A stretch of 64,000 bases of DNA from Oryzias latipes (lineage: Eukaryota; Chordata; Actinopteri; Beloniformes; Adrianichthyidae). The translations under genes were made by a program, and so were the position numbers. Location of the stretch: the NCBI RefSeq assembly GCF_002234675.1, contig NC_019876.2:28533196-28597195 (forward strand). Direction: 5' to 3'. This document shows, in pieces, positions 10,738 to 22,581 of the stretch (its first letter is position 1; the number at the start of each line of letters is the position of its first letter). The notes under the pieces were generated by a model. The model searched no databases and had not been told where the DNA came from. It worked only from the letters and a program-made list of their open reading frames with translations.

Positions 10738-11544
10738 AATATTAAGTCAGATTGCTCTGCACAGACACGATTTGCTCCTCCCTGGCCAGAGGTGAGAAGA
10801 TAAGAAGGGGAGCGCGCGGGGCGAGCGTGGAGCGCAGAGGCGTCTGCGGAGCAACAGTGTTTGTTGTGGAAGGAAAATTCTGACGCACGCGCTGAGGCGC
10901 TGGTATCGCACTGGTATTGCGCTGAGGCGCGCGCTTTTCAAACGCCGCTGCTTTATTTTACTGGTGTGTTTTTTTAACCAGCCCTGTGACTCCCATAACG
11001 CTGCCGCGACACAAGCAGAAGGAGAGCTGTTCCCGTTCACCCCTCCATGCACTGCTGCTACTTGCTCATTCTTAAACACGTATAACAGTGTGGCGAGCCG
11101 GCCTTTAGCCCCTAAGACTCACTGGAAATGGGGGATCGCGGATGTAAATTTCCTCATCATAACTGAGGGATGTAATGTTGATTATATGGTTACTGTTTTT
11201 AATTTTATGTATGATACCTAGATTGTCAATAAGTAAAAAAAACTAAAAACAATTTTAAAAAACCATAACTGAGGAACTTGTGAACAGAATAGAGGTCCGT
11301 GCTGTTTGGCAGATGTGGGTGTACTCAAATGCATGAGCCTGAGGCAAGGCTGACTCCTCCCAATTGTGGTAGTGAATCACACTTACTTTGGGAGTCAGGA
11401 CGTGATTTGTCAGGATGACCTTGTTGCCTAATAATTGTGGCTTTTACTCCGTCGCGGCTTGTGTAAGTTTATAAATAGATAAACACGTGAAAATGGGTGG
11501 GTGCGGCTTGTAATTGGGTGCGCTTTGTAGTCCAGAATTTACGG
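10738..11544. other. remainder of the pogo-like segment, no gene recognised
   Basis: The sequence continues the host of the gypsy insertion up to the right TIR. The stretch at 10790-10960 is GC-rich with repeated GCGC. The stretch from 11090 has the look of other fish non-autonomous DNA elements. No convincing reading frame is seen. Confidence 0.4.
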
Positions 11545-11571
11545 TACTTTTAAAAAACCTGAGCTGCAGCA

Positions 11572-11845
11572 TTTTGGTAAATGGCGTAAACTTGTATAGC
11601 GCTTTTCTACCTACAAGGACAAAGCGCTTTAAAGTCACAGACCCATTCACCCATGCACACACACATTCACACACTGGTGGCCGCTCCGCTGCCAAACGGT
11701 GCCTGCCTGCGACCAAAGGCAAGGTGGGGTTCAGTGTCTTGCCCAAGTACACTTCGACTCATGGGTGTGTAAGGCAGGAATCGATCCTGCAATATTACGA
11801 TCTGGGGTAGGCCACCCTACCACTGCCCCACAGCCGCCCCCTCTC
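11572..11845 (-). repeat. tRNA-derived SINE
   Basis: On the minus strand the head resembles a tRNA-derived pol III promoter. An A-box-like GGGGCAGTGGTAGGGTGG lies near 11830, and a B-box-like GGATCGATTCCTGCC lies about 45 bases on. A body of the common fish type follows (CTTGTATAGCGCTTTTCTACC on the plus strand). The insertion is absent at the matching point of duplicons 3 and 4, so it is specific to copy 1. Confidence 0.65.
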
Positions 11846-11849
11846 TGTT

Positions 11850-12178
11850 CCCTCTGGGTTTTACCCCACACCTTAATGCAATAGAGCAAAAGTTCCTTCT
11901 GTAGTCATAATCCTATTCCTGGAAGACTCCAAGAAACGTAGTTCATGTATAGATTCATCAAAAAGGTGGGTTTCTTTTAGGAAAATTGTATCTGCATCTG
12001 AACTTAGATCCTGTTTGGTCATTAAAAAATGGATCCTCACAGCCGGAGGACACATCTATTTGTGCCTGTACAATGTTGACCCTTCAGTCAGAGGAGGGGC
12101 TGAGAGGACACCTGAACTTTGCACTGTCACTTTACTTTATAAGCGTCTGCTGGTGACCGGGAGGTAGAACCCTAAAAC
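11850..12178 (+). promoter_or_regulatory. proximal promoter of ependymin-like copy 1
   Basis: About 330 bp directly upstream of copy 1 are strongly conserved upstream of copies 3 (33160-33487) and 4 (43480-43817). A TATA-like TTTATAAG sits at 12136-12143, 36 bases before the ATG, implying a very short 5' UTR. Conservation between the three paralogues is better than in the introns. Copy 5 has an unrelated upstream sequence. Confidence 0.6.
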
Positions 12179-14777
12179 ATGAAGCTGGCAGTGGTGTTGG
12201 CGTGCTTTGTGGTCTTCTGTCTGGCAGAGAAGCCCCTTCCCTGCAGTAAGTGAAGCCAGAATGGACATCATAAAATGTTACTTTTGGCTTCAACCTTCTC
12301 ACATATTTCATGTCATTTAAAAGAATGTGTGCATTATTAGCGTTTAGCTGTTTAACTTCTTCAAAATATGGTCTCCTTCTTGTTGTTAAACCATATTTGT
12401 TTGTGATTTTCCGCAGCTAGCCCTCCTCTTTTGACCGGGCGGCTCAGTGTGGTGAGTGAATGCCTTCTTCTGCATAAACCAGATCCTATAAATGACTAAC
12501 CAAAGGTGAGGTCAAACTTACATTTTATTATTTTCTAGACCACAAACGATGAGAAAGTCGGGATATTCGGCAAATACCTGTACGATGCTGTGGGCCAGCG
12601 AGTGCGGCTCTTTGAGATGGGCAATTTTAAGGGCCAGACGTTCACCGCAGATGTCCTGCTGCACTTCACAGAGGTGAGCTACTCGCCAACACCTTTTTTC
12701 TGTCTACAGGAGATCAGTACTGCAAGCTGTGATTCCAAAAACCTCCCTCAGCAGTTTATTTCAATTGCCATCCAACTGACTTCAACTCCTGCAGGTTTAG
12801 AACAACCTGTTCAGCTCTGTTCATGGCGGGCAAGTGATGAACATTCAAGTATGGTCCATGGTGTTCACACTGGACAATCAAGGAGGGGCTTATTCTTCTT
12901 CTTCTTTTTCTGCTGTTTACTAGCATGTCTGTCACCTACCGTAGGAAAAGATTTGGTGAGAAATGTTGAAGCTGAGCCAATCTTCTGAATCTTGCTCCAG
13001 GCCAGCTCTATTCTGATTAATGAAAGCCATCCAGGCACAAAATTATTTATTATTACTTTCTCCTCCATGACCAATTATCCAATGGATGACACTTCCATGA
13101 CTTAAAAAGGGATGCCATCTATACTTTGCTACCAAATCCAAGTCCCTGGCTGATCAAAATTTAACCTGGTTTGATGCGTTATGTACATCAAACTTAAAAA
13201 CGGCCGTAGAAACTTGTTAACACGGGGGTTTTATAGAATTTCTATTTATTAGTACTTTTATCAGATTCAAGTTATTTCTGTGACCATTAACCGAAGGTTA
13301 CCAACAATTTTGTCCACATGCGTATAGCTGGACTTGTTCGTGAAGACAGTTTCTACAATTAACTACAATTCTTGAGGTCAAATCTTTGTGGCATTTTTTT
13401 CATAATGGAGGACAAACAGTCATAATCAGTGGGCCTCACACAGTAATAGTCATAACTAAAAGTTCACTGGGAATGCTCTGAAACAGATCAGAAGATGATC
13501 AGAGTGGGATTTAAGCAAAGAGCTTGAATCAAACACTGATGTGTGACTACAAAGTCCAATGATCAAAACACTGATAACTTTTGTTCCTCAACTCCTCCAT
13601 CAGGCTGTCATGTATGAGATCGATGATGCCAAACGAACATGTAAGAAGAGCCCACTAAAGGCAGACTTCCAACCTCTGAAAATTCCCCAAGATGCATTTT
13701 GGCTAAGCCAGTCTGTGGTGGGCACCTCTTCTGTTCCGGGACAAGGACTCCTGGTGAACAACTGGTATGGAAAGTTGCCTGACAAATCAGGTGAGGAGGC
13801 ACACGTGGATCAGAACTAACATAAAAAGTCAATATTCTCAGACGTGGTCCAAAGTGGGTGACATTGCAAATTCTGATGCAACTGAGAAGAGAAGAATGCT
13901 GAAGCCATTGCTCACCGTCAACAACCAGTTTTCTCATGTTTTCAAACTTGCTCATTTTTCAGTCTTGGCAACTTGTGTTGTAAGAAATAAAAGGTGGAAA
14001 TGTGAAGGAGATGTAAAATTATTTCGTTTTTTTAAGCATCTGTGAACTGTATGTATAAAGGGCTGTGAAGGTGTGTTTAGGATACATTGCAGAGTCAGTT
14101 CTAATTTCCATGTTTCTAAAGGATAATTATGCTGGCAGCAGTGGATGCAGTTTGTTAATCCTTAAAACTCTGTAGAAATGTGTTATTAGAATTATTTCAC
14201 CAGAGTAAGTGCAGGAGTCCTAAATGGACCTGAATAATGTTTTGTGCATCCAGTAAGTCATCTTGGGAATCAGTAAGTGAAGCTTGGTGTTGGGCCATTC
14301 ACTGAAGCAGCTCTAGAGTCAGTTTACATTCAACTAAAAATGAATGCAGATTTGAAAACCTTTATATTAACCTTAGTGTGAATCTTTGTTGTGTGTCGTC
14401 CTCCAGGAGATTTTCTAAGTACTGTGACTGAATTGGGGTGCTTTCCTGTGAAGTCAATCTACCAAACGAAGGAGTTTGGATGGGTGTTAGCAGAGTAAGT
14501 TTTAACGATAACCTCTGAGAAAGCAGAATGTATCATGTTTGCATGCATCCCATGATTGTTTTGTTTCTGTGTTTTTATTAGTTTTTACGATAATGTCATT
14601 GGAATTACCAATCCCAATCTGCTGGAGCCCCCAGAGTTTTGTGCTGGTGCTGTGATGGACGCGGAGGCAGAGCCGAGAAACTATCTCAGCTTTTATGCCA
14701 ATGAAGACCGAGTCCAATCACCTTCGATCGAACAGTCTCTCCTCAATCTTTGGAATGCTTTTAAAGATCATCACTAG
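12179..14777 (+). CDS. ependymin-like protein, copy 1 (intact, 6 exons)
   Basis: Ependymin-family secreted glycoprotein. Exons are 12179-12245, 12417-12451, 12539-12673, 13604-13790, 14407-14494 and 14582-14777, all with GT/AG borders, giving 708 nt or 235 residues. Residues 1-16 (MKLAVVLACFVVFCLA) are a signal peptide. The four family cysteines are visible: in EKPLPC after the signal, in TCKK (exon 4), in LGCFP (exon 5) and in PPEFCAG (exon 6). Other hallmarks are the YLYDAVGQRVRLFE strand and GLLVNNWYGKLP. The usual family length is about 210-220; this copy is longer through its C-terminal tail. Copy 3 has an N-Q-T glycosylation sequon in exon 3 that is absent here (GQT). Ependymins bind calcium and act extracellularly. 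Tissue and function of this paralogue cannot be read from sequence. Confidence 0.9.
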
Positions 14778-14829
14778 TATTATTTTACTATGCCTTTCTG
14801 AAGGAAAACTGAGGATAAAATATTGTCTC

Positions 14830-14835
14830 AATAAA
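14830..14835 (+). other. poly(A) signal of ependymin-like copy 1
   Basis: AATAAA lies 53 bases after the stop codon, in the context shared by copies 0, 2 and 3. Confidence 0.75.
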
Positions 14836-14879
14836 ACCATCTGAAAATATTGACTCAGGTTGCACTGGTATTTCTCTAT

Positions 14880-15560
14880 GTTCACATGTGTTGGTAATGC
14901 TGCAGTATGTTTGGTCTTTAACCAATCACTGAAATCTATCCAAATCAAACGTTATTTTGTAGGGCACTCTTACAACGCGAGCTACTCACTCAAAGTGCTT
15001 TACAAAGAAACATAATCAAACTTAAACACTAAAGTACAAGAAAAACAAATACTTTGTTTAAAAAAAAAACCACCACACACACTTACACCATGACAAAAAG
15101 AATGATAAAATGATGGAATGTAGAGACCTGTCTCTGTGCTGAAGTGGTGAAACGATAATTTAGGGAAATGTCCACATCAGTAACCCCCCACTCAAATTCA
15201 CGGAGTACACTACCACAGGACCCCCAGAAATGAATATGATGAAATCACATAAATACATGATGGTGGAAATATGCATTTGAAAAACGAAGCTTGTTTTATT
15301 TTTTCTCTTAAAACAGGCTAAATGACGGTCTGTTTTACGTAAACAAAGACTGTAAAAGCAATAAATGAACCAATAAAAAAAAACGAAATTTTAATGTGTT
15401 CTCTCTTTATGGTTCCTGGATGGGAGAGGAGCTGCTCAGCCAAGTTAACGTGTCCAAAGGAGAGAAAAAAACTCAGGGCCTGTCAACACATCTTCCGTGA
15501 AAAAAGACCTTTGTGTAAATAACAGGTCTTGTGGCTTCTGTCACAGAAATACTTCTTTTG
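14880..15560 (+). repeat. duplicated 3' flank of copy 1 (modules A and B)
   Basis: The sequence matches 440-1080 and 37000-37370 (module A), and 26820-27110 and 31710-31980 (module B). Module C and its Tc1 relic are missing here, so this unit is truncated after module B. No gene is seen. Confidence 0.75.
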
Positions 15561-16085
15561 ATAAGAGGGAAATCCTAAATTGGACTAACTAAATAGACTA
15601 AACTAAACTGGACATCCCTGCCCTTCTGTGTAAGGAAAAAATATTCCGGAAAAAACGAAGAAAACCTCAGGGGTGTCCACATGAAGGAAAGATCCTCCCC
15701 CAGGACGGACAGGCGATTTACCAGAACTCATAGAGAAGAATTAACTTATCTAACCCTACAACTACATATTTAAAGTCCAGCAGACAAGCTTCATCCAAAT
15801 GGAGTTGGGGGGGGACGTCCGGGGGGTGCAAACGACCCAGAGGCAGGATCCACAGCCAGGTGTAGAGGAGGAGCAGAGACAAGGTACACGGCCAGGTACA
15901 GGAGCACGGATGAGCCAACTGGAAGAGGGACAGCACATGAATTGCACTGCACCAGAGGCATGGAAAAGTAAATGATAAATAAATGATCAAGAAGAGAAGG
16001 AGAGTGGAAATAGATTAGAAAAGAGGATAGGACCCCAGTGCACCATAGCTACCCCAGCTTCCACTTCTAGCAGTCTACTAACAAC
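15561..16085. other. unassigned interspersed sequence
   Basis: No coding potential is convincing. The segment has a G-rich stretch (15806-15830) and polypurine-rich ends. It looks like a fragment of an unidentified fish repeat rather than host gene sequence. Confidence 0.4.
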
Positions 16086-16087
16086 TA

Positions 16088-16940
16088 ATTAGGGCCCGAG
16101 GCACGGAGTGCAAGGACCCTATTGTAATTCGAATGTTTATTATTATTATTAGGGCCCGAGCACGGAGTGCAAGGACCCTATTGTATCTGTAAGAGTTATT
16201 ATTAGGGCCCGAGCACGGAGTGCAAGGACCCTATTGTATCTGTTAGGTTTATTAGGGCCCGAGCACGGAGTGCAAGGACCCTATTGTATCTGTTAGGTTT
16301 ATTAGGGCCCGAGCACGGAGTGCAAGGACCCTATTGTATCTGTTAGGTTTATTATTAGGGCCCGAGCACGGAGTGCAAGGACCCTATTGTAATTCGAATG
16401 TTTATTAGGGCCCGAGCACGGAGTGCAAGGACCCTATTGTATCTGTAGGGCCCGAGCACGGAGTGCAAGGACCCTATTGTATCTGTTAGGTTTATTATTA
16501 TTAGGGCCCGAGCACGGAGTGCAAGGACCCTATTGTATCTGTTAGGTTTATTATTAGGGCCCGAGCACGTAGTGCAAGGACCCTATTGTATTTACTCGGA
16601 TTATTATTAGGGCCCGAGCACGGAGTGCAAGGACCCTATTGTATCTGTTAGGTTTATTATTATTATTAGGGCCCGAGCACGGAGTGCAAGGACCCTATTG
16701 TATCTGTTAGGTTTATTATTATTATTATTAGGGCCCGAGCACGTAGTGCAAGGACCCTATTGTATTTACTCGGATTATTAGGGCCCGAGCACGGAGTGCA
16801 AGGACCCTATTGTATCTGTAAGAGTTATTATTAGGGCCCGAGCACGGAGTGCAAGGACCCTATTGTATCTGTTAGGTTTATTAGGGCCCGAGCACGGAGT
16901 GCAAGGACCCTATTGTATCTGTTAGGTTTATTATTATTAT
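16088..16940 (+). repeat. tandem repeat, about 16 units starting GGGCCCGAGCACGGAGTG
   Basis: A roughly 38-base core (GGGCCCGAGCACGGAG, TGCAAGGACCCTATTGTA) is repeated about 16 times with variable linkers made of TCTGTTAGGTTTATT, TTATT steps or TTTACTCGGATTA. Unit length varies from about 41 to 62 bases, mostly in the ATT microsatellite part. The core starts with the GGGCCC palindrome and contains GGACCCTA. Arrays of this type are widespread in fish genomes beside the sequence that follows it. Confidence 0.85.
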
Positions 16941-17305
16941 TATTTTTCTTCTGCCGGAAGAATCGCATTTTTGAGGCCTTTAACATACCCCAAAACTCAC
17001 CAAATTTGGCACACACATCAGGAGTCGTGAAAAATTTCGTATTTTATGGGAAATTGGCATGGGTGCGCAAAAATGGCTCGACAGCGCCACCTACAGTGAC
17101 TTTTGTCCCGACGCCCCGCATACGCTTTAACGTACAAGCTTGATTTTTACAGGGCATGTTCTTCAGATGGAGACCTACAAAAAAGTCTGAAAGGACCCAC
17201 CTGTCACTCGCACAGGAAGTCTGATATATTGAGGTCAATATGTCATTTTTGCTCTATTTTGGACATTTGCAGGCCTCCTTCTAGAACGAACTCCTCCTAG
17301 AGATT
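16941..17305. repeat. fish dispersed repeat joined to the tandem array, cut by the gap
   Basis: The sequence after the array (TTCTTCTGCCGGAAGAATCG, then CTCACCAAATTTGGCACACA) is of a type I recall next to GGGCCCGAGC arrays in many fishes. The coding status of the family is unknown to me. It runs into the N gap at 17306. Confidence 0.5.
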
Positions 17306-18305
17306 NNNNNNNNNNNNNNNNNNNNNNNNNNNNNNNNNNNNNNNNNNNNNNNNNNNNNNNNNNNNNNNNNNNNNNNNNNNNNNNNNNNNNNNNNNNNNNN
17401 NNNNNNNNNNNNNNNNNNNNNNNNNNNNNNNNNNNNNNNNNNNNNNNNNNNNNNNNNNNNNNNNNNNNNNNNNNNNNNNNNNNNNNNNNNNNNNNNNNNN
17501 NNNNNNNNNNNNNNNNNNNNNNNNNNNNNNNNNNNNNNNNNNNNNNNNNNNNNNNNNNNNNNNNNNNNNNNNNNNNNNNNNNNNNNNNNNNNNNNNNNNN
17601 NNNNNNNNNNNNNNNNNNNNNNNNNNNNNNNNNNNNNNNNNNNNNNNNNNNNNNNNNNNNNNNNNNNNNNNNNNNNNNNNNNNNNNNNNNNNNNNNNNNN
17701 NNNNNNNNNNNNNNNNNNNNNNNNNNNNNNNNNNNNNNNNNNNNNNNNNNNNNNNNNNNNNNNNNNNNNNNNNNNNNNNNNNNNNNNNNNNNNNNNNNNN
17801 NNNNNNNNNNNNNNNNNNNNNNNNNNNNNNNNNNNNNNNNNNNNNNNNNNNNNNNNNNNNNNNNNNNNNNNNNNNNNNNNNNNNNNNNNNNNNNNNNNNN
17901 NNNNNNNNNNNNNNNNNNNNNNNNNNNNNNNNNNNNNNNNNNNNNNNNNNNNNNNNNNNNNNNNNNNNNNNNNNNNNNNNNNNNNNNNNNNNNNNNNNNN
18001 NNNNNNNNNNNNNNNNNNNNNNNNNNNNNNNNNNNNNNNNNNNNNNNNNNNNNNNNNNNNNNNNNNNNNNNNNNNNNNNNNNNNNNNNNNNNNNNNNNNN
18101 NNNNNNNNNNNNNNNNNNNNNNNNNNNNNNNNNNNNNNNNNNNNNNNNNNNNNNNNNNNNNNNNNNNNNNNNNNNNNNNNNNNNNNNNNNNNNNNNNNNN
18201 NNNNNNNNNNNNNNNNNNNNNNNNNNNNNNNNNNNNNNNNNNNNNNNNNNNNNNNNNNNNNNNNNNNNNNNNNNNNNNNNNNNNNNNNNNNNNNNNNNNN
18301 NNNNN
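17306..18305. other. assembly gap (1000 N)
   Basis: Exactly 1000 undetermined bases, probably a scaffold gap of arbitrary size. Any apparent reading frame across it is meaningless. The missing 5' exons of ependymin-like copy 2 could lie here. Confidence 0.99.
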
Positions 18306-18660
18306 TAAAGGGATTTCCCTGGATCTCAATACCATCGAGACCTGCCACCTGCTCCCCAGGAGAAAGGAGACGGATAAACCAGCGATCCTCATCAGGTTTG
18401 TGAATCACAAACACAAGCTAGCTCTGATGAATCAACGCAAAAATCTCAGAGGATCTGCTGTTTATCTGAACGACCATCTGACCAGAAGGAATGCTGAAAT
18501 CTCCAAACATGCACGGCTTCTCAGGAAGCGTAAGCAGATTGAGAACACTTGGGTTTAAGGCTGCAGGATTTACGTCAAACCACTCGGTCCACTGGACCGG
18601 GCCAAGGTTCTGGTTGTGAACACCATGAATGACTTTGAGAAGTGCTTGATTACGGTTGTC
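18306..18660 (+). pseudogene. LINE ORF1-type protein fragment
   Basis: One plus-strand frame reads a stretch resembling the C-terminal part of ORF1-like proteins of fish non-LTR retrotransposons: LDLNTIETCHLLP, ILIRFVNHKHKLALM, VYLNDHLTRRNAEI, ARLLRKRKQIENTW. One in-frame TAA then follows before CRIYVKPLG. The start is lost in the gap. The in-frame stop makes it a relic. Family assignment is by recollection and is uncertain. Confidence 0.6.
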
Positions 18661-19655
18661 TGAAACAACATGGAGTAATAAATCAAAGAGACAAATAATT
18701 TCAAGAAATATGACACCTGGATTCAACACTTTCTCTGTATGTCTGACGTAACCTGAATAACAGCAGAGTTCTGACCTGCAGACAACTTGACCTCAACTTT
18801 CACCGCAGCTGATAGCAGCTGAAGAAGGATATGGACCTGAATCTAATGTCTGCAGACATAACATGGAAGAAAACTATTAACTGTTTAAACCAAGAAAATC
18901 GACTGTTATCAGTAAAAGAAGAAATGCCAACCTTGGACAATTCGACAGTTTATGGACCCTTTTTATTTTTCCCCTACAGCATTACTTTATTATATAAAAA
19001 AATAAAATAAAAATACAAAAAAAATATATAAAAAGAGTAAAACAAATGATTAATCACTTTTGAAAATTGTTAAATTGATTGACTTTTGATGATATTACTT
19101 CACTTGCTCCTAAAATTGATAAATTGATTCAAAAATCTTTCCTAATGTAGCATAACTTTGCACATGTTTTTAACTTTTGATACTTGATGAAATTTTGCTA
19201 TGAAAATTCCTGAAACAGTGTTGTGTCTATTTTACTGATATAGTATTATGTTTTAAAACACATGAATGACTTTTAAAAGTAACATAATCTGCATATATTT
19301 CAGATGCTGCATTTGCCATGTTGATTTCTAAAATAGTTATTTTTGACGTAATACTTAAGTAATTCATCTTTGGCATGTGCTTTATTGATACCTTATGATT
19401 GTTAATTCTGTCTGATAAAACCTAGGAACCGGATATTGATAAATCATGTAATAAAATGGTTATAGTATAACGGGGTGGGATTATATAAGTTCGCTTCCTT
19501 CCACTCCCTTTCAAGCAATATTTATTAATTATGTCTATTTATCCTAAGTTTGATTAGTTACTGTATGAATGTATAACTGATGATTATATTGCTTTTGTGT
19601 ATTATTTCTATTTGATTGCTTGAAATAAACCATTTCAAATTCAAATTCAAAAAAG
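18661..19655 (+). repeat. AT-rich LINE-like 3' region and tail
   Basis: No gene is seen. The end (19470-19655) has a GGGGTGGGATTATATAAGTT segment and a terminal (TTCAAA)n run at 19636-19650. Such a short terminal repeat is typical of a LINE or LINE-driven SINE 3' end. It may be the tail of the element whose ORF lies at 18306-18660. Confidence 0.5.
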
Positions 19656-20245
19656 GTTGTGGCCTGAGTCCGCACATTGGATCAGTCCATGAGCAGGGGG
19701 GTGTCTGTCTCTGATGATCTTAGTCACTCTCCTCCTGCAGCGCTGTTTGTAGATGGTGTCCATGGATGGAAGGTTGCAACCTATATATATTATTATTATT
19801 ATTTTCTAATTTTTGTTTTTTTTTTCCCCTCTCCTGGTCTGGCTGGTCTGGCTGGGTAGGATCTGGGCCCCTTATGAACACACTGTTCACTTCGGCAGCA
19901 TGCATGTATCTCCACCCCCACGTGCACGTGCACACTGCCACACTGCTCCCTGTCTGCTTCATCCCTCCTAACCTACAGTGTATTGATGGACAGATATTTT
20001 CCACTCATCTTAGTGTCAGAATTTCACCTTTGATGTAATATTTGTCTTTCCAGCAGATCTTGTATAATTGTTACAGCTTAAAATAATAACTTATTCAAAT
20101 CATTACTTGTATCCCCCACCTTTTCACCTTTCTTCCTTTTACTCTCTTCCACCCCCACCCCCCCACACACACATTCTTCCCCTCTCCCTCCCCACACACA
20201 CTTAATGTAACAAATAAATAAAAAATAATACGACAAAAATACGTG
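19656..20245. other. unassigned repeat-like spacer
   Basis: The segment has a short (TAT)n and poly-T part at 19783-19826, GT/CA-rich segments and a C/CA-rich stretch (20150-20205). No coding sequence is recognised. At about 20246 homology to intron 3 of the ependymin-like genes begins abruptly, so this is the left breakpoint of copy 2. Confidence 0.45.
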
Positions 20246-21168
20246 TCCATACGTTGCTACCAACTCCAAGTCCCTGATTGATCAAAAGTCAACCTTGTTT
20301 GATGCGTTTTGTACATCAAACTTAAAAACTTGAAACTAGAAACTTGTGAACACGGGGGGGGGGGGGGGGGGGGTGGGTGTTATAGAATTTTTATTTATTA
20401 TTACTTTTGTCAGATTCGAGTTCTTTCTGTGGCCATTGTGAGTTTTGCTTTCATCAACCGAAGGGTACCAAAGGGCTGGACTTTTTCGTGAAGACACTTT
20501 ATGAAATTGGATAAAATTCTTTAGGTCAGGTTTTTCTAAATTTCTCCTGGATGAGACCATATTTGAAACCTCTCATGCTGCTAGAATTGGTTTGCATGGA
20601 GTCAATTTAGAGTGTGAGTCATAACAGGAGCACCATCCTTAGATTTGTTCTTTGGCAGCCATGCTGGTTAGTATCAGACCATCTAATAAAGTAGGACAAC
20701 AAGTAAATCATTCACTCCTAGTTATTAGGTAAAAATCTTTTATGCTAAAATCAGCCATGTTTGTCTCAGGAAGAGGTCCTGTGCTTGTTTTCTGGTGTCT
20801 TTCAGGAGGTGGAGTTAAGCCCAAATGGATATTAATCATTACATAACTATAATTATGGAAACAATACATTAAAAGTGCTTGAAACAAACAAAATAGCTTT
20901 ATAGTCCCACTCCAATGAAAATTGTGTTTTTGGTGTATTTAACATGTTTTTGTGGCATTTTTTTCATAATGGAGGACAAACAGTCATTATCAGTGGGCCT
21001 ATCACAGAAATAATCATAACTAAAAGTTCACTGGGAATGCTCTGAAAACAGATCAGAAGATGATCGGAGTGGGATTTAAACAAAGAGCTTGAATCAAACA
21101 CTGATGTGTGACTTCAAAGTCCAATGATCAAAACACTGATAACTTTTGTTCCACAACTCCTCCATCAG

Positions 21169-22260
21169 GCTGCCATGTATGAGATCAATGATGCCAAACG
21201 AACATGCAAGAAGAGCCCGCTGAAGGCAGACTTCCAACCTCTGAAGATTCCCCAAAATGCGTTTCGGATAAGCCAGACTGTGGTGGGCAGCTCTTCTGTT
21301 CCGGGACAAGGACTCCTGATGAACAACTGGTCTGGAAAGTTACCTGACAAAACAGGTGAGGAGGCACACGTGGATCAGAACTAACGTGAAAAGTCAATAT
21401 TCTCAGACGTGGTCCAAGGTGGGGGACATGGTTAGTACATTTTTCAGTCACGGAAACTTGTGTTGTGAAGAATAAAGGGTAAAAATGTGAAGGAGATGTT
21501 AAATGATTTTGTTTTCTTAGCATCTCTGAACTGTATGTTTAAAGGGCTGTGAAGGTGTGTTTTGGATACACTGCAGAGTCAGTTCTTATTTCCATGTTTC
21601 TAAAGGATAATTATGCTTGGAGCTGTGGATGCAGTTTGTTAAACCTTAAAACTCTGTAGAAATGTGTTATTAGAGTTATTTCATCAGAGCAAGTGCAGGA
21701 GTCCTAAATAGACCTGAATAATGTTTTGTTCATCCACTTAGTCATCTTGGGAATCAGTAAGTAAAGCTTGGGGTTGGGCCATTCACTGAAGCAGCTCTAG
21801 AGTCAGTTTACATTCAACTAAAAATGAATGCAGATGGGAAGACATTCATATTAACCCTAGTGTGAATCTTTGTTGTGTGTCGTCCTCCAGGAGATTTTCT
21901 AACTACTGTGACTGAATTGGGGTGCATTCCTGTGAGTTTAACCTACAAAACAAAGGAGTTTGGATGGGTGTTAGCAGAGTAAGTTTTAGTGATAACCTCT
22001 GAGAAAGTATAATGTATCATGTGTGCATGCATCCATGATTGGTTTTTTCTTGTCTTTTTATTAGTTTTTACGATAATGTCATTGGAATTACCAATCCCAA
22101 TCTGCTGGAGCCCCCAGAGTTTTGTGCTGGTGCTGCGATCGACGTGGAGGAAGAGCCGAGAGACTATCTCAGCTTTTATGCCAATGAAAACCGAGTCCAA
22201 TCACCTTCGATCGAACAGTCTCTCCTAAATCTTTGGAATGCTTTTAAAGATCATCACTAG
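21169..22260 (+). CDS. ependymin-like copy 2, exons 4-6 only
   Basis: Exons 4 (21169-21355), 5 (21891-21978) and 6 (22065-22260) are intact with good splice sites and keep the cysteines of TCKK, LGCIP and PPEFCAG. Sequence homologous to intron 3 starts at about 20246. Exons 1-3 and the promoter are not found between copy 1 and this point, where an array, a LINE piece and the 1000-N gap lie. Either the copy is 5'-truncated, or its first exons are in the gap and intron 3 has been enlarged. The reading frame has no damage, and poly(A) signal AATAAA is at 22313-22318. The tail is full length, like copy 1. Confidence 0.75.
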
Positions 22261-22581
22261 TATTTTTTTACTCTGCCTTTCTGAAAGAAAACGGAGGATC
22301 AAGTATTGTCTCAATAAAACCATCTGAGAAGATTGACTCAGGTTGCACTGGTATAGTTGTAGAATATTAATACACATCACATGTGTTGCTAATCCTGCAG
22401 TATGTTGGGTCTTTCACCAAACACTGTAATGAACATGACATTGCCATAAATTTTAAGAAATTGCAGGAATTTTCAGGACAATTATTTTGAAAGTCAAACT
22501 AGTTGAAGCAGAAACTTGTTTGGATTTTCTGGTTTGTGTTGGTTCTGTTTCACCAGCTGTTTCTGAGGAAAACCTCTATAT

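Larger units (their letters stand above)
2036..11544. mobile_element. pogo-like DNA transposon segment in a TA site, expanded by nested insertions
   Basis: The left end reads TA then CCGTAATTTCCGGACTAC. The right end reads GTAGTCCAGAATTTACGG then TA, so the terminal inverted repeats are about 18 bp with few mismatches and a TA target duplication. Duplicon copies 3 and 4 lack this 9.5-kb segment, which shows that it is an insertion into the copy 1 upstream region. A TA target and a pogo-type protein relic at 2330-2500 fit the pogo/Tigger branch of Tc1/mariner. Most of the length is a later gypsy element (2748-10732) containing an L1. Confidence 0.65.

Noticed and set aside
16088-16940. CRISPR-like array of regularly spaced repeats
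   Set aside because: Eukaryotic context, spacers are low-complexity ATT-rich and mostly identical, and no cas genes are present; it is a tandem satellite.
17235-18414. Minus-strand frames of 377-385 codons across 17235-18414
   Set aside because: They run through the 1000-N gap; nearly all residues are unknown.
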